Shown here piece by piece: positions 20,229 to 33,300 of a stretch of DNA of 64,000 nt. Source of the DNA: Tricholoma matsutake (taxonomy: Eukaryota > Basidiomycota > Agaricomycetes > Agaricales > Tricholomataceae); contig AP026540.1 in the NCBI GenBank assembly GCA_026075535.2, positions 8,122,001 to 8,186,000 of the forward strand, in the 5' to 3' direction. The notes beneath the pieces were generated by a model. It was not told the origin of the DNA, made no database searches, and worked only from the letters and a program-made list of their open reading frames with translations. The translations under genes and the position numbers were made by a program. Position 1 is the first letter of the stretch. Every line of letters begins with the position of its first letter.

Positions 20229-21493
20229 ATGGATGTGTCGCGCAACATCGACCGCCACCGGGACGCAGAAACTCGTAACGACCATGGATCCTTTCAAATG
20301 ATATCGACCATTGTTCATGTCCCTCTCCGCCTTCTAGTTTCGCTCTCTTCCACTACAGTTGCAACTCTCCGACCCTATGCCCCTCAGATAATTCCTGTCC
20401 TCATTTGTGTTCTGTTCATACCTCTTATCATCCTCTTGTCTGTCTTCTCGGGTTTTGTAGTTTGGAGGAGCGTTGGAGTTGACTGGGAGACTCCCATCCA
20501 TCTGCAGTTTGGGTGTGTTTTTTCTTTATCTTTCAACCACTAGACAGTTGAACAAACGGGCAGTGATGGAGTGTCACCATATGCCTCTGTATTGCTACCA
20601 ACCCTAGTTTCTCAACAAAAATATGACATCTCCCTACGTCTGACCATACCTGCCACCGAATCGAATTATGCTCTCGGGAACTTTATGACTTCATTGACCT
20701 TGACCACCCCTTCAAATAAAACTTTAACTTCTGTTCGACGCCCCGTGAGTCATGATCGCCGTACAAGTTATTTTTTGTTAATAACGACTGCAGACCATCG
20801 CGGTTCCGGCCAAACGCTCATTTTTTCGCAACACGCCGAGCACTCTCAGTCTTACCGTACCAATGTTGTCGTCTTTCCTCCCGGGAACGTCGAGTGTTGT
20901 TGCAATTGTTGAAATTGGACGACATGACCGTTGGACCAGCCTGGGGAAAGGTGAAGGTCGTGAAATAAGCATCGTATCCTCGTCAGTCCGAGGTCTTGTC
21001 GTTCATCATGGCATCCGGTGAGTCTTAAATGCATCAAGACAGAACTATGTCTCAAGTATTTTACAGTGGTCTCGTATCCCGTTTCCCAATCATATTCGCA
21101 TCACTATCTGCTGTAACATTTCTTGCAATCATTTTGCTAATATTGGGCGCATGCATATTGCCCATTATAATGCGGCAGAGCTTCGATAATACTGTTGACA
21201 GCCCTGCAGATGAATATTCACCAAACGGACCACCATTCCCCCGTTCTCGCCCGTCTAGTCCGGAAAGCGACGAGAAACCTTCCACGAAAAGACGGAGAAT
21301 TAAGTCGAGCAGAAGCACCAGCGGGAAACTAGTGAAGGTGCACGCTTGTTTTTCTTGGCACATAATAACACTTACGCAGGGAGTCAAAAAGGTGGCCTCG
21401 ACGAGCATCATAACGTCAGCCAACATCAAATCAGATCCACTTCGACGACGACGATCCAGATCCTATCAGGGATTGTCGGGCTCCGAGTCATGA
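20229..21493 (+). CDS. SEI1: Seipin (ER lipid-droplet biogenesis protein)
   Basis: Seipin oligomers sit at ER-lipid droplet contacts and control droplet formation. The start chosen is the ATG at 20229 (MDVSRNIDRHRD); an in-frame ATG at 20202 is possible. A first membrane segment (IIPVLICVLFIPLIILLSVF) is followed by the lumenal domain: SPYASVLLPTLVSQQKYDIS, ESNYALGNFMTSLTL, SVRRPTIAVPAK and VVAIVEIGRHDRW. A second membrane segment (FLAIILLILGACILPII) and a basic, Ser-rich cytosolic tail (KRRRIKSSRS) complete the protein. Introns interrupt it at about 20515-20547, 20745-20793, 21016-21065 and 21338-21379; the first splice pair is uncertain. N-in/C-in topology with two membrane helices fits the family. 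Confidence 0.87.
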
Positions 21494-21777
21494 GTCATTA
21501 ACATTCCCCTTCGGTACAACCAACGATGGATGCACGAGCCTTGTAGACCAATTGTATAATTAACATTTTGCTGTAGCTTTCTAATTCAACTCAACGGACA
21601 CCAGTCGTCCATCGTTTATGAATCGTTCTTGTCGATATTGACATGAGATGGCAACATCGAAGTTTTAATCCCTTTTTGTTGCTGGAGACATTGTGTAGGC
21701 GGTCTAGTTTTGCTTCTCCTTTGGAGGCAGGAACGCTACTCTTGGGTGTCGAACTAGTTACCCTGAGAACTCTGCGT

Positions 21778-22686
21778 TCACCCTTCGGTCTTCGCGTCCC
21801 GTGCTAAGTTACTCTCGGGATGTGAATTATCTCCCCTTTCTGCCTTGTCCTTTTGAGCGCTGCTGCTCAGTCCTCTGACCAAGTCCCCCGCATCATCCCC
21901 ATCAAGTCCCAGTTCCGCCACCAAATCTCTGAGCTCGTCCTCTGTTACTTTGACACCTTGGAGCCCGTAGCCTTCTAGTTCAGAGCTAACATCAAACTCG
22001 TCTTTACGCTTATTTGCCGGAATGCTGGAGCCCTTTCCTTTCAATGGGGATGGAGATTGCGCAAATATCTTGGACTTGAGATGATCAGGCGTCATCTGCA
22101 AGGGAGAGGCTGCGCCTGGAACCCCAACCGGTTGCGCGGGTGGTGTCGGATGGTCTTCATCCATATTATACGATTCATTCAGGCGCAGGAAAATATCTAG
22201 CTCATCAGATTCCACTGCGTCCTCGCTGACTCGCACTAGAAATTGGCGAAGGCTTCGCGGATACCCGGAAAACTCACAAATCAGAAAATGACTGTTGCGA
22301 ATCCGGTCGTTTAGTTCTGTAGGATACAAGCTCTGAGAAGAAACATACACCAGGGAATCGACCGCCCACGAGGATCCCTGGGAGCTGCTGTTGGTCTACG
22401 CTCTTTAGGTTTGGCCACCGCATGAAGCCAGACTACTGTGCGTCATTACCTGATGGAGCTTTTCTCTTCCAAAGTCTTTTTGCTGATTCATCCGAAGCAA
22501 GATCGTAAGACGTGAAGGGTATTTTCTTGGCTTGGAGGATACGCAACAAGTATTCTTAATACGGCAGTTATTAACAAGATATTAAAACAGTTTGCTGAGG
22601 TTCAGAGTTTACCAACCTTGTCGCTGTCTGAGAGCTGGTTGGGATGCAATAGTGGTCAAGTAAACTGATATCGGGGGGGAGGGCAT
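21778..22686 (-). CDS. SH3BGRL-like thioredoxin-fold protein
   Basis: Five exons are supported: 22617-22686, 22450-22554, 22349-22395, 22278-22291 and 21778-22225. The splices join MPSPPISVYLTTIASQPALR, YLLRILQAKKIPFTSYDLAS, KRLWKRKAPSDQQQLPGIL, VGGRFPGSFSDFEDAVESDE and LDIFLRLNESY. This is the glutaredoxin-related fold of the SH3-binding glutamate-rich family, which lacks the CXXC redox motif. The family's biochemical role is not settled. A long polar tail (about 140 residues) contains a second conserved-looking stretch, EGYGLQGVKVTEDELRDLVA, and then a Ser/Lys-rich end. Exon 4 is only 14 nt. Upstream is a roughly 510-bp divergent promoter shared with the LMW phosphatase. Confidence 0.85.
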
Positions 22687-23197
22687 CTTTGGAAGATCTT
22701 GCGGTACACGTACTAAACACAAAGTCGCAATAATAAACTAATTAAAATAATTAAAATTAACCAAAAAAAAGAGGAAAGAAAGCAATCTTATCTTATCTAC
22801 TGTACTTACATAACTTGGTGTCTCCAACATGTAACGAAGAATGTACCGCTGTACATCCACTGCACATCAATGAATAGTGTGTAGATAGCCTATGTAAAGG
22901 ATCAACGATAAAATGGTCATGAAGGTAGATATCGATATTCTCTAGCATCTACAGCACAAGAATCTTCACCAAATGGCAGATTGGGCGCCGTCTCTCACTC
23001 AAGGAAGCTATCATACACATTATTCAACAAGAGAATTGTCTGTTCCTGGATCCGTCTATTTTATGCTTCTGGCAGCGGGAAATGGGTTGGAAATGGGTTG
23101 AAGTTTCTATATTAGGCTCGAGATGTGATTGGTGGCTGCTACCCTTACAGTGACTAATGGTAGGTGCAACCATAGTCAGAGCCATCGCGCAATCTAT
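22687..23197. promoter_or_regulatory. Divergent intergenic region between SH3BGRL-like and LMW-PTP genes
   Basis: This approximately 510-bp stretch separates two divergently transcribed genes and must hold both promoters. It contains a strongly A-rich block (22735-22790). No canonical TATA box at a fixed distance was identified. A short direct repeat GAAATGGGTTG occurs twice near 23078-23100. Confidence 0.4.
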
Positions 23198-23898
23198 ATG
23201 GCAGATTCCAACCCTTCCTCGATAAGAGTCCTCGTCGTTTGTTTAGGTATTATAAGTAACTGTGGTCGTCTCCATATTGGTTGCTTATGCTGGTCTCCCA
23301 GGAAACATTTGTCGATCGCCCATGGGTGAGGCCGTATTGAGGGACGTTGCATCAAAACGCGGTCTAGATATCATCGTGGATAGTTGTGGCACTGCTGGAT
23401 ATCACGAGGGCGAAGATCCAGATGACCGGTAAGACTCACAAATGATAGATATGTTATGGGATCATCACAACTTGAATCCGTGCCCACACTAGAACTGTAT
23501 CTACCTGTAAAAAGGTTGGAATCTCTTCAAGCTAAAGAGACACTCTGAATGAACCACGCATTCCTCAGCATGGCGTTCCTATTTCATGCACAGCTCGACA
23601 AATTTCCGCCTTGGATTTTACACGGTTCACGCACATTCTCGCTGCCGATGAGAGCAATCTACGTGACTTGCTACGCAAGAAGCCCAGCAACGCAACTGCC
23701 GATGTGCGTTTATGGGGCTCGTATCTAGATGGCAGGTCTATACCAGATCCTTACTATGGCGGAATTGTGCGTTGCTTCACTTCCGCTTGCTGATGCGATT
23801 CGATCCTGTTGCATTTGTTACAGAATAGTTTTGAGCAGGTGTTTAAACAGTGCACGCTACTCTCGAATGAATTCCTAGACCAAGTGTTTTCCAAGTAA
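23198..23898 (+). CDS. LTP1: Low-molecular-weight protein tyrosine phosphatase
   Basis: This enzyme hydrolyses phosphotyrosine in the cytosol through a cysteinyl-phosphate intermediate. Translation starts at MADSNPSSIRVLVV (23198). The first intron begins at 23247; splicing makes the P-loop CLGNICRSPMGEAVLRD, the C-X5-R-S signature. Following exons give DIIVDSCGTAGYHEGEDPDD, then TVSTCKK, then HGVPISCTARQISALDFTRF and FTHILAADESNL. The general-acid loop is present as IPDPYYGG. The last exon reads NSFEQVFKQCTLLSNEFLDQ and stops at 23896. The total of about 155 residues is the normal family length. It converges with the dehydrogenase gene 115 bp downstream. Confidence 0.92.
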
Positions 23899-24013
23899 AT
23901 CGGGAAGGCAAATTTATACCATTCTGCACTAGTACATCCCTCCCAGTGTTAATGTCCAAGCATTTATTTCCAGTAAAGAGCTACGCACGAGATCCCGTGC
24001 AATGCGAGGAAGC

Positions 24014-26488
24014 CTAACGGTGAGTTGGCATGTTCACTGCAGCACGAGTATCTATAGCGTCTTCAGCACGCCATAGGCTTGTCGTAGTCTAGGAAAGGGT
24101 ATGGATGATTATTTAACATGGCTATGTCAGGACAAATACCTTATTCTGAGTGTAGAAGTTGAGCCCACTGATGAACATGAGATTAAGACGTGTTTCATCC
24201 ATTTTCTACAACATAACAATCTCACCTCTTGCCATAAAAAGCGATGTCGCCAAGGAAGCTTCCCTGAAAATCCTATTCAGTGACTTGCGTAAAAAAGTGT
24301 ATTCGCCTATTGCTCACTTTGTTGCCGCTCCAGGCAAACATAGGCAATGGCACGGGAATGGGTACATTAATACCTATTTGACCAATGTTCACATCGCTCT
24401 CAAATTTACGTGCAGTAGCCCCAGATTGCGTAAAGATTGCAGTGCCGTTACCATATTTGTTGTTGTTGATTACTTCAATGGCGTCATCAAGCGTCTCAGC
24501 CTTGAGAACGACCAAAACTGGTCCAAAGATTTCTTCCCTGCATCAAAATGAGCAACAGGCACAAAATGTGCGTCGATAAAACTACATACTTATAGCATGT
24601 CATCTCAGTTCCGGCCTCAATGACTGTGGGCCCAACAAAATTACCATCTGGGTATCCCGGAACCTGAAGTCCTCGGCCGTCGAGAATAATCTTGCCGCCA
24701 TCTTTTTCAGCAGATGCAATCAAGGCAGATACCCTCTCTTTTGCAGCAGGGGAAATTAGTGGACCTCTGATAACTTGTCAGCAAATCACACTGGATGCTA
24801 AACTGGTAACGAACAAATCAGCGCCTGTTTCGAAGCCACCGTTGGCCTTTAACTTCTGCGCACGGCCAACGAGTTCAGGAAGCCAAGATTGGGATTCTCC
24901 AACAAGGACAGCTTTCACTGGGGTTGACCAAGTTGACAGAAAAGTAGCTCCGTGGTCTGCTCACCAACTGATATTGCCATGCAACGTTGCCCCGCCGCTG
25001 CATATAATATTTTAGTAACCAAAGGCATGGGTGGAAAATATAATAAACCTCCAAAAGCAGCACCCACGATGGAGTTCAGCGCAAGGTTTTTATTAGCTGG
25101 TCAAAGAGGTGTCAAAGGAAGCCTTGGGATTGCAAGCTTTGACGACCCACCGTCGGGCATAATTACTGCATGGTTTTTTGCTCCCAGATTAGCCTAGATG
25201 TTTGATATAAGAGATGTGCCAGCAGAGAGGCAACTTTCCAACCTGGACACGTTTGCCGTTCTGCGTTCCACTGTCCTCCAACATGATCACGGGGTTGAAA
25301 AGAATCACATTGTCCAACTTACCGTTCGTAGATATGCTTTCCAGCCCGATCACCTCCCACAAAGCTGATAGCTTTGATTTGAGGATGATCACAAATCGCG
25401 TTCACGGTGGGCACAGCACCATGAACAACATTGAGGACGCCAGGCGGTAAACCTGGAGAAGAGGAATCAGATACCTACCTATCAGGTATGTTGAACGAAT
25501 TTACCGGCGCGTTGGCACAGTTCTGCAATCATCATAGCTGCACCTGGATCTCGCTCAGAAGGTTTGAGGATGAGGGTATTCCCGGTGACGGCTGCCATGG
25601 GTATCGTCCATAACGGGATCATTCTACGTCCTGTAAGCATGGTGTACATCTCATGAAATATTCCGAAGCCATACGCAGGAAAGTTGAAGGGAGCTACGCT
25701 GGCACAAACGCCAAGCGGAAGTCTTCTAACCTCGGTATCCATGTCCTTGCTCACTGGGGCACAGGCGTGAGCCGAGAATGGGTCTCGCATGTAGAATACC
25801 TCAGTATACCCTCAATCTTGTCACCCAAAAGAGTGGATGTGATGCCAATCGATGTTTCAACCACTTGAAGGCCGCGGAGTAGGTCGCCATGTGCATCTAC
25901 TTGATGCTGGAATTCAGTTCATGGTGGGATTGAATGAAGCAGACCTCCAATAGTTTTTCCTTGCTCTAAAACGATGCTATTGGCAATTGCATCTGCATTT
26001 TCGCGTATCAAGCGTTGAAGCCTAGGAAGGCAGAGATGTCAGAGCTAGGTATTAACTATATCGGATTCATGTACTCGAGGACGAAACGTTGCCGGTGAAG
26101 AACGCTCGTGCGACTCCATGACTTGAATGCGATTGATGCGGCGTCAACTGCTTGTTCGAATTCATTGCTGGTCGTCTGTGGGACACGCGAAAGCAAGGTT
26201 TGGGTGGACTGGAGAACGCAAGCGTTATGGAGAGAGAGATGCACATATGAGAGAACTTACTGGGTCAAGTATCTCAAACCATTGAGAGGACTTACTTTCA
26301 AGGAACTGACCCCCAATAAAATTCTTGGTAGTACCTCCAGTTGCACTGGTACCTTTCCATTCGGCTGAGATCTGGTCCGCCTTCTCAAGTGCGACTAAAC
26401 TCAAGGAAGCCCGTGGTATTGACGTGGAAAAGGCATGAGCACGCAGAGCAGCCTGAGCAGGGAAACGAGAGAGTCGAGTAACGGACAT
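24014..26488 (-). CDS. ALDH6A1: Methylmalonate-semialdehyde dehydrogenase, mitochondrial
   Basis: This CoA-acylating aldehyde dehydrogenase acts in valine and pyrimidine breakdown, giving propionyl- or acetyl-CoA. The ATG at 26488 opens [20 protein letters not shown], an Arg-rich mitochondrial presequence. Then follow [22 protein letters not shown]-type segment [50 protein letters not shown], the catalytic block GQRCMAIS, and [16 protein letters not shown]-terminal exons read [39 protein letters not shown] and [20 protein letters not shown], stopping at 24016-24014. About ten exons with small introns are needed. The N terminus is 75 bp from the divergently transcribed Myb-like gene. Confidence 0.9.
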
Positions 26489-26563
26489 GATGAGGGACCA
26501 AGGGCCTTCAATGTCATCACGTGGGTAGCATAACAACTTGGCCAGTCGACTGTGCCAGCTTTC

Positions 26564-28384
26564 ATGAATCCATCTATTCCTCATCAGATGAATGGCTATC
26601 ACCAGCCCAGTTATGCTTCTAGCTATCCTGAATTCCCAAACGTCAACCAATATCCAAACGATTTCCACCAGCAGCACATCCCACAACAACAACCTCATAC
26701 GTTGCCTCAACCTCAATGGTCCGCTCCTATGCGTTCCAATTCTCTTCACTTGCATCATCATCAACCTCAGCCTTACCAGCAACCACAACGCCAGCAGTCG
26801 CAACAACATCAACAACAACACCAGCAGTTTAACCCTTCAATCTGGCCAAATGGTTCCAATCAGATCCCCGTTCAACCATTTCCTGGTGGAAATGTCCCAA
26901 TCGGCAGCTTCAATATGCCGTTTATCTCCCAGCAGATCATCCAAGATGCCTTTGCAATGTCCGCTCCCGTAGAGGCCGCCGACGAGAAAATTCTTCTCCA
27001 AGCCTTGTTAGATAGCAGAAGCAAGAAAGAGTCTTACAAGGACGCGTTAAACAGTCTACACGGCGTAAGTAAGCTTGTCGTCGCGTATTATTGACGCGTC
27101 TTACCCGGACTACATAGAAGAATGGCCATTCCGCCAGTCTCTGGAAGGATTACTATCTGGAACACAAGGATCGGCTGGACAACTGGATTCATGTTTACTT
27201 AAACTCACCAGGGATCGCACTGCAGACCATCAAAAATTCTTCTACAGCGAACCTTAAGACTGAGCACTCCCCAGTGTTACCCACGCGTGTTTCTTCCAAG
27301 CCAGTAAAGCCAATAGAACAATCAGCGCAGAAAGGTCGACGGAGTACTATCAACAGTCTCACTGCGCCTGAGCCGACGTACGACGACCGTTTGCCAGCTC
27401 CAAACGCCGAACTCAAGGTTCCAGAACCTCCCTCGCGTTCTCCAAGTCCGCCTACCACAATTATCCCCCAGGGCCGAGGAAACAAATACACGCCTGAGGA
27501 CAGGGAATTTTTCTTGAAGTTCATTTCATGGCGTCTTAAATATGACCCTACGTTGAACAGGAATGATCTTTGTGCTCAACTGGCCGAGAAGGTTGGCTAC
27601 TATATTGTGCATTTTATGCAGTCTCTCACCTCTATCTCGCTGTTCCAGGCACCTCATCACACTCCTCAGTCGTGGGGATCTTACTGGTCGAATCACCATG
27701 ACCTTCCAGACAAAATTCTTGCTGCAGCCAGAGGTGACGACAACTACGACGATCCAAAGTCAGACGAAGAACAGATTCCGACGCGGCGAAGACCTACGTA
27801 TCGCGAGTCTAGTTCTGAGGAGGATGAAGATGACAACGAGGAGGATGTGGCGGAAGAAGAATCTGAGGATGACGATGACGCCTCTATTCAATCCTTCTCT
27901 GAAAGTGAGATGGGCTCCAAGGGTGGCCCATTTACTGACGCGGATCTTTATGTTACTGCAAATTACGTGGCTGATTTCTCAGCGTTTTACGAAGCTTCGG
28001 CCAAAGAGAGATGGCAACCATACAGCGAACGCGTATGTTTTACTTCGGTTTGTGAGTTCTGGCTTTTAGACCTTGCGTCCAGTTTCCTCAAAGGTCTGCA
28101 AAATCTTGGACCGAATACTACCGCCGATATGAACGACGTATGTCACTAATCTATGTTTTGAACTGACCTGTTACAATACTCCTGTTTTAGAGATTGAAAG
28201 ACTTGCAAGGAAAATCCGAGCTCGGAAAAACAATGAACAGAAAGAAACATCTGTTATTCGATCCCAGCAGGCTAGGCCTGCGTGGGCCACTTCGTCGAAT
28301 ATCAATCAACCAAAGCGAAAACATGATGCAGAGGATGAAGCGGTCGCGAGCCCCAGCAAACGTGGCAGGGAAACTGACGCATAG
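26564..28384 (+). CDS. Protein with three Myb/SANT-like helical repeats (candidate DNA-binding)
   Basis: The ATG at 26564 opens MNPSIPHQMNGYHQPSYASS, followed by a Gln/His/Pro-rich region to about residue 120. After a GT-AG intron at 27064 comes NGHSASLWKDYYLEHKDRLD. The next repeat is GNKYTPEDREFFLKFISWRL with, after another intron (27591-27650), PHHTPQSWGSYWSNHHDLPD. A strongly acidic stretch (27740-27900) precedes a third repeat, GGPFTDADLYVTANYVADFS and, after a third intron, FPQRSAKSWTEYYRRYERQI. The basic C terminus ends PSKRGRETDA at 28384. The repeats resemble the Myb-type domain of TRF2-interacting/Rap1 proteins. A telomere or chromatin role is possible but only inferred. Confidence 0.72.
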
Positions 28385-28602
28385 GATGTGGTCAAAATTT
28401 CTGCTTTGAAGTCCGTATAATTTTACTGTGATTCTTCCTGTCAACGTTATAATGTACATACATACATGGCAGTAATAATCCCTCTAAGAAGAATTACTTA
28501 CAACTAGCTTGATGGTTGTAATACCCCTATTGCACGTGACTACGGAATGATGCGAAGTTCAACAACGTTCTTTGGATCCAACAACTCGAACAAACGCTTA
28601 CC

Positions 28603-30249
28603 ATGGATGAAGAATACGATGTACGATCTCCTGTATCTTTCACTGCTCTGATGCTATATATTTCTAGGTCATCGTTCTCGGTACTGGCTTAACCGAATGT
28701 ATCCTCTCAGGTCTACTGTCTGTCGAGCGGAAGAAGGTCCTTCACATGGATCGAAACGATTACTACGGCGGGGACAGCGCCAGTCTTAATCTGACACAGG
28801 TCTGTATTTATAGAAGCCATGCGCTACCACACTTCTCATCCCTAGCTAGTTGTACCGCAAATTTCGACCTGATCAACCACCTCCTTCTGAGCTTGGTCGA
28901 GACCGTGACTATGCTGTTGATCTGATCCCGAAATTCATCATTGCTTCTGGAGAACTCACAAAGATCCTTGTCCACACCGATGTCACTCGATACATGGAAT
29001 TCAAGCAGATCGCGGGTAGCTTTGTCTACCGTGATGGGAAGATATCCAAAGTACCCAGTACTGAAATGGAGGCAGTTAAGAGCCCGCTCATGGGTCTCTT
29101 TGAGAAGAGAAGGGCAAAGAAGTTCTTTGAATTTCTTCAGGGATGGAGGGATGATGACCCTGCCACTCATCAAGGTGACTTATCTTTCCAATTCTCAGCA
29201 GTATAATCAACCCGTCTGTTCAGGTATCGATCTTGACAAGGACAGGATGAAGACTGTATATGAGAAATTTGGACTGGAACCTGGTACTCAGGACTTTATC
29301 GGTCATGCCATGGCTCTGTACCTAGACGATGAGTGAGTGATCAATCCGTGAAAAGACTTCACCCTTCAGTCGTCTGCAGTTACATCACAAAATCTGCCCG
29401 TCCAACGTATGATCGCATTATCCTGTACACTTCATCGATGGCGCGATATGGCGGAAAGTCACCATACATCTACCCGGATTACGGACTGGGAGAACTGCCA
29501 CAATCATTTGCTCGTCTTAGTGCTATCTATGGTGGGACTTACATGCTAGATAAGCCAATAGATGAAATTGTCACGGACAAGGATGGCAAGTTCGTCGGCG
29601 TGCGGAGTGGCGGGGAGACCGTCAAAGGGAAACAGGTCATTGGAGATCCCAGCTACTTTGGTGCTGGACAGACAACAGAAGGTGGAAAAATTAGGGTCGT
29701 TGAGGAAGAGAAGGTTGTCAGAGCTATCTGTTTCCTCAAACACCCTATTCCCGGAACAGATGACAGCGATAGTGTGCAAATTATCGTTCCTCAAAATCAG
29801 GTTAATAGACGGAACGGTCAGATTCAACTTCTGTACATTCATGCCTTGGTTGATTGAGAAATCATAGATATTTACATTGCCATGGTCTCATCAACTCACC
29901 ACGTCTGCGCGAAGGACATTTATGTCGCAATTGTTAGTACCATAGTCGAGACCGATAAACCAGAACTGGAGATCGCACCTGGCCTAAACCTCTTGGGTCC
30001 TATTCACGAAAAGTGAGTGTTCAGGTAGCCTTCTGTGGTGACATTATGTTGATCCTCTTCAGATTTGTCTCCGTCTCGCCTTTGTATGTGCCGACGACAT
30101 CCGGCGAAGCAGACAACATTTTCATCACTCGCTCCTATGATGCAACCTCGCACTTCGAGACAGTCGTGGAAGACGTTCAAGATGTATGGAAACGAGTAGT
30201 AGGCAAAGATTTGGTACTCAAGAAACGAGAGGTCGAAGTTCAACAGTAA
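28603..30249 (+). CDS. GDI1: Rab GDP-dissociation inhibitor
   Basis: GDI extracts prenylated, GDP-bound Rab GTPases from membranes and recycles them for vesicle traffic. Exon 1 is short (MDEEYD, 28603-28620). The next exon gives [20 protein letters not shown] and [19 protein letters not shown], the conserved Rab-binding platform region. Later exons read [92 protein letters not shown], then [20 protein letters not shown] and a short tail ending REVEVQQ at 30249. Full-length family architecture (about 450 residues) is visible with small introns. It runs in tandem with the Myb-like gene and converges on RAV1. Confidence 0.94.
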
Positions 30250-30376
30250 TTCATGCACGACATAGCATATCCACGTCATCATCCGGAACCCTCGCAGAAT
30301 GTAAAGAATATAATTTTGTCGAAACACGATTTTTCAGTGCCATTGTCATTGATCACTGGTTGTTGTGCATGTCGGA

Positions 30377-33300
30377 CTAGAAAAAAGAATTCATATCAAA
30401 CTCAGGTACTGCAACATCTTGTTTCGCAGATTTCATCAAGTGGCCCAGACCAATCTTTCTGGCAGCAAAGTCGCCTTCCTCTTTGACCTGTCCCTCCATC
30501 ACTGGAGGCATAGGCCCTGCCAACGTGCTAGGAGAGGTAGATCTTGTAGGTGAGAGAGAAGGAATGTGCATATCGATCAAGATGGAGGATCTTCGGCGGC
30601 TTGCAGGATAAAACATGGACCGACGGGAAATTGTTGGACTAGGAGGCGGGGACTTCTTACGCTCGTTAAGTGTACTGTCTGATGTGTCATGAACCTTTAT
30701 CGAGGGCCGATCAAATGACCAAGATTGCACAAGATCCAGGGCCAAAACATGGCAACCTGTGAAGAAGTTTCAACAGAACGTTCAATGCTTCAAATCGAAT
30801 ACACACACCCATTCGGCAGAACACGCGAGCCATTTGCAAGACAAAATTGAACTCTGCACGTCCCGAGATCTCGCTTGTTCCTTTAGCTGTCTGCAGGGTT
30901 TTAGAGCGCAGCTGAGAGAACAAGAGCGCAAGACCAGGGTCATCATAATGAGGCTCCCCAATCTCTGTCACTTGGACATTTATAGCGTCAGCAATATCCT
31001 GAAGAGGCGTCTGATGGACGGCTTAGAAGACGCCCTAGTAACGAAGGAGAAAGCAGGAAATCATACCAGCAGGATCCTGACAGCTAAATCACGGCGGTTG
31101 AGTAACCAAAATGCCCAACTTCCCAACCACCGGTTGCCATCCTTAAATGCGATGGGTAGAACAGTATTTTGCAAGATCTCGAGTAGGATGGGCCCTTCAT
31201 TACTTTGTTCGACGACGCGGGCTAGCGCAACAGCAAGTTGGAAGTCTCCTAGTTGCTTGATGCAAACATTAACTGCATCTTTCAGAGCACCTCCGAGCAG
31301 AAAGAAAGCGGCAGCATACTCTGTTACGTTGGCAACGTTCTGAGTTCGCTATCGACTTGTTGTGGCAGACCAGACTCACCGAATCGTTGTTTGCTTAGCA
31401 AAGCATATGCATTCTTGAATGCTGCCGTGCGCCATCGCGCCACCGTAAAATCATGTGACAAGAAGTTAAGCATGACTGCCTGCTCCTTATGCCATGCTGC
31501 TTGTCTCCACAGCCCATGAACAAGTTTCACCTTGCCCAAAGCGAAGTACAACAATGAACATGCGGTTGGATCACGGTTGTCACCTGCCATGTATTCATTC
31601 CGCGCAATGACTTCTATCTGCGCTTTCTATTGAAATTCATAGCAGAAAACGTTAGTCGGGGCAAGAAGTATGTAAGGAAGACGAACCATCATCTCGATGG
31701 AGGTAAGCCATACAGGAACACCCAAAGCTCTTGCGTCAGACCAACACATTTTACCATTGCAGGCTGCAGTGGACGCATTCAACAACAGTTCTTGGCTCTC
31801 ACTATAAAACGCCCATATCATGTCTCGATAGCGAATACGTTCTCTGCGGCCAGTTCTCCTCGGAAGAGTATTATTACTTTCTGGGCTGCTAGGTGCCGAC
31901 GCGCGGTCGTTTAGAATATAAAATGATCGCATGGAAATTAGATAGCGTAGGCCATTCGAGTCGAGGGCACGGCGTTGCTCGTCAATCTAGAAACAAGTGT
32001 GACTCTAAGTATTCGTTCTCACTACAAGTCGACGTACCTCTAACGTGGTCTGTATGAGGACCAACAGGTGAGCCTGTTCGTTGGGGGTTAGATGGGGAAG
32101 GGGGGACGCTTCGAGGGCTTCGATCAGACGAGTGACAAGTGGGCGAGAGAAAACTGCTTCGTCAGACCTTGAGACAGATGCGTTAACCGCCCAAACTGGT
32201 TTGCAAGAGTACTCACTCGTCTTTTTGCTCCAGACCGTTGAATAGCATTGTGTATCGCTTTCTCTGAACAAAGGCCTACATTTCTGACGATGAATATCAC
32301 ATCAATCCTCTCATAGGATTTTGACGGACGGATGGAACGCCCTGATCTTTCCTCAAGAACCTCTCGATGGGGATGGACGTCCAGTCGACCCTTCGTCTTT
32401 CTCTGCCATGCATTTCAATGTCCCGCGCTAAGTTAACAATGATTTCTTTGACCAACTCGACTTTTTCTATAAAGGCTCGGCTTAGTTGAGGCTAAATAGA
32501 TGTGTTGAACCACCAACCCCACAGCAGACACTGAAGGAGCATCTGTGGATGGTAATCTTCCAACGATCCATTCTGTCTCGCAACATACTCAAATAGAGTC
32601 TCTGGCTGCAAGACTTCCTTCGTTGACGGTAAGGGAGCGCCATAAAGAAATATTTGATGCCCAGCAGCGATGAGAAGTGATCCATTCGTGAGCCAGATCG
32701 AGTCATTGATTGGGTAGGGTATGAAGCTATCAACATGGAAGGTTGATTTGAATATATATACATGACATTACAAAGAACTTACTTTCCGATATCCACTTTC
32801 ATGCAAAGTGCCCATCCAGGGCCTTCGTCAAAGTAAGTCATTCGTTGTTGGCATAGGAGGGCTACATGGTGCAAGAAACCCACGGCTAAAATGGACTGGG
32901 CGTCTGGAGTCGAGGTCCAGTCGAGATCGCGGATTGACTCACTAAAGCGAAAGGTCGGTTCAAAAAAGTATGGAATCGGAATTCACGAACCTGAACGTCC
33001 CGCAGTACTCTAGTCCGGTTGCAAACTCTGACTCCTGCGAATCCCAGATCGTCAGTTCATCGCCATCTGGCCCTGATACAACTTAAAACGAAAGGAGCGT
33101 AGTATCAGTAAAAGTCCCAAAAATATCAGTGGCTCACTCGCTCAAAGCAGTTTTCTTAGCAGAGCTACAACTAGCTTTCCTGATTCCCGCCCGCCCTGTC
33201 TTTACCTTGCCCGTACACCTCCAGCCACTCTCCTCTGGAACCCAGAAATCCAGCTCCCCATTCTCGGACACACTCAATAGGACATCGTGTTGAGTCCACT

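Noticed and set aside
24159..26368. Several plus-strand ORFs of 60-130 codons
   Set aside because: All are antisense shadows of methylmalonate-semialdehyde dehydrogenase exons.
30759..31914. Plus-strand ORFs up to 194 codons
   Set aside because: They lie opposite RAV1 exons, which carry clear conserved blocks.
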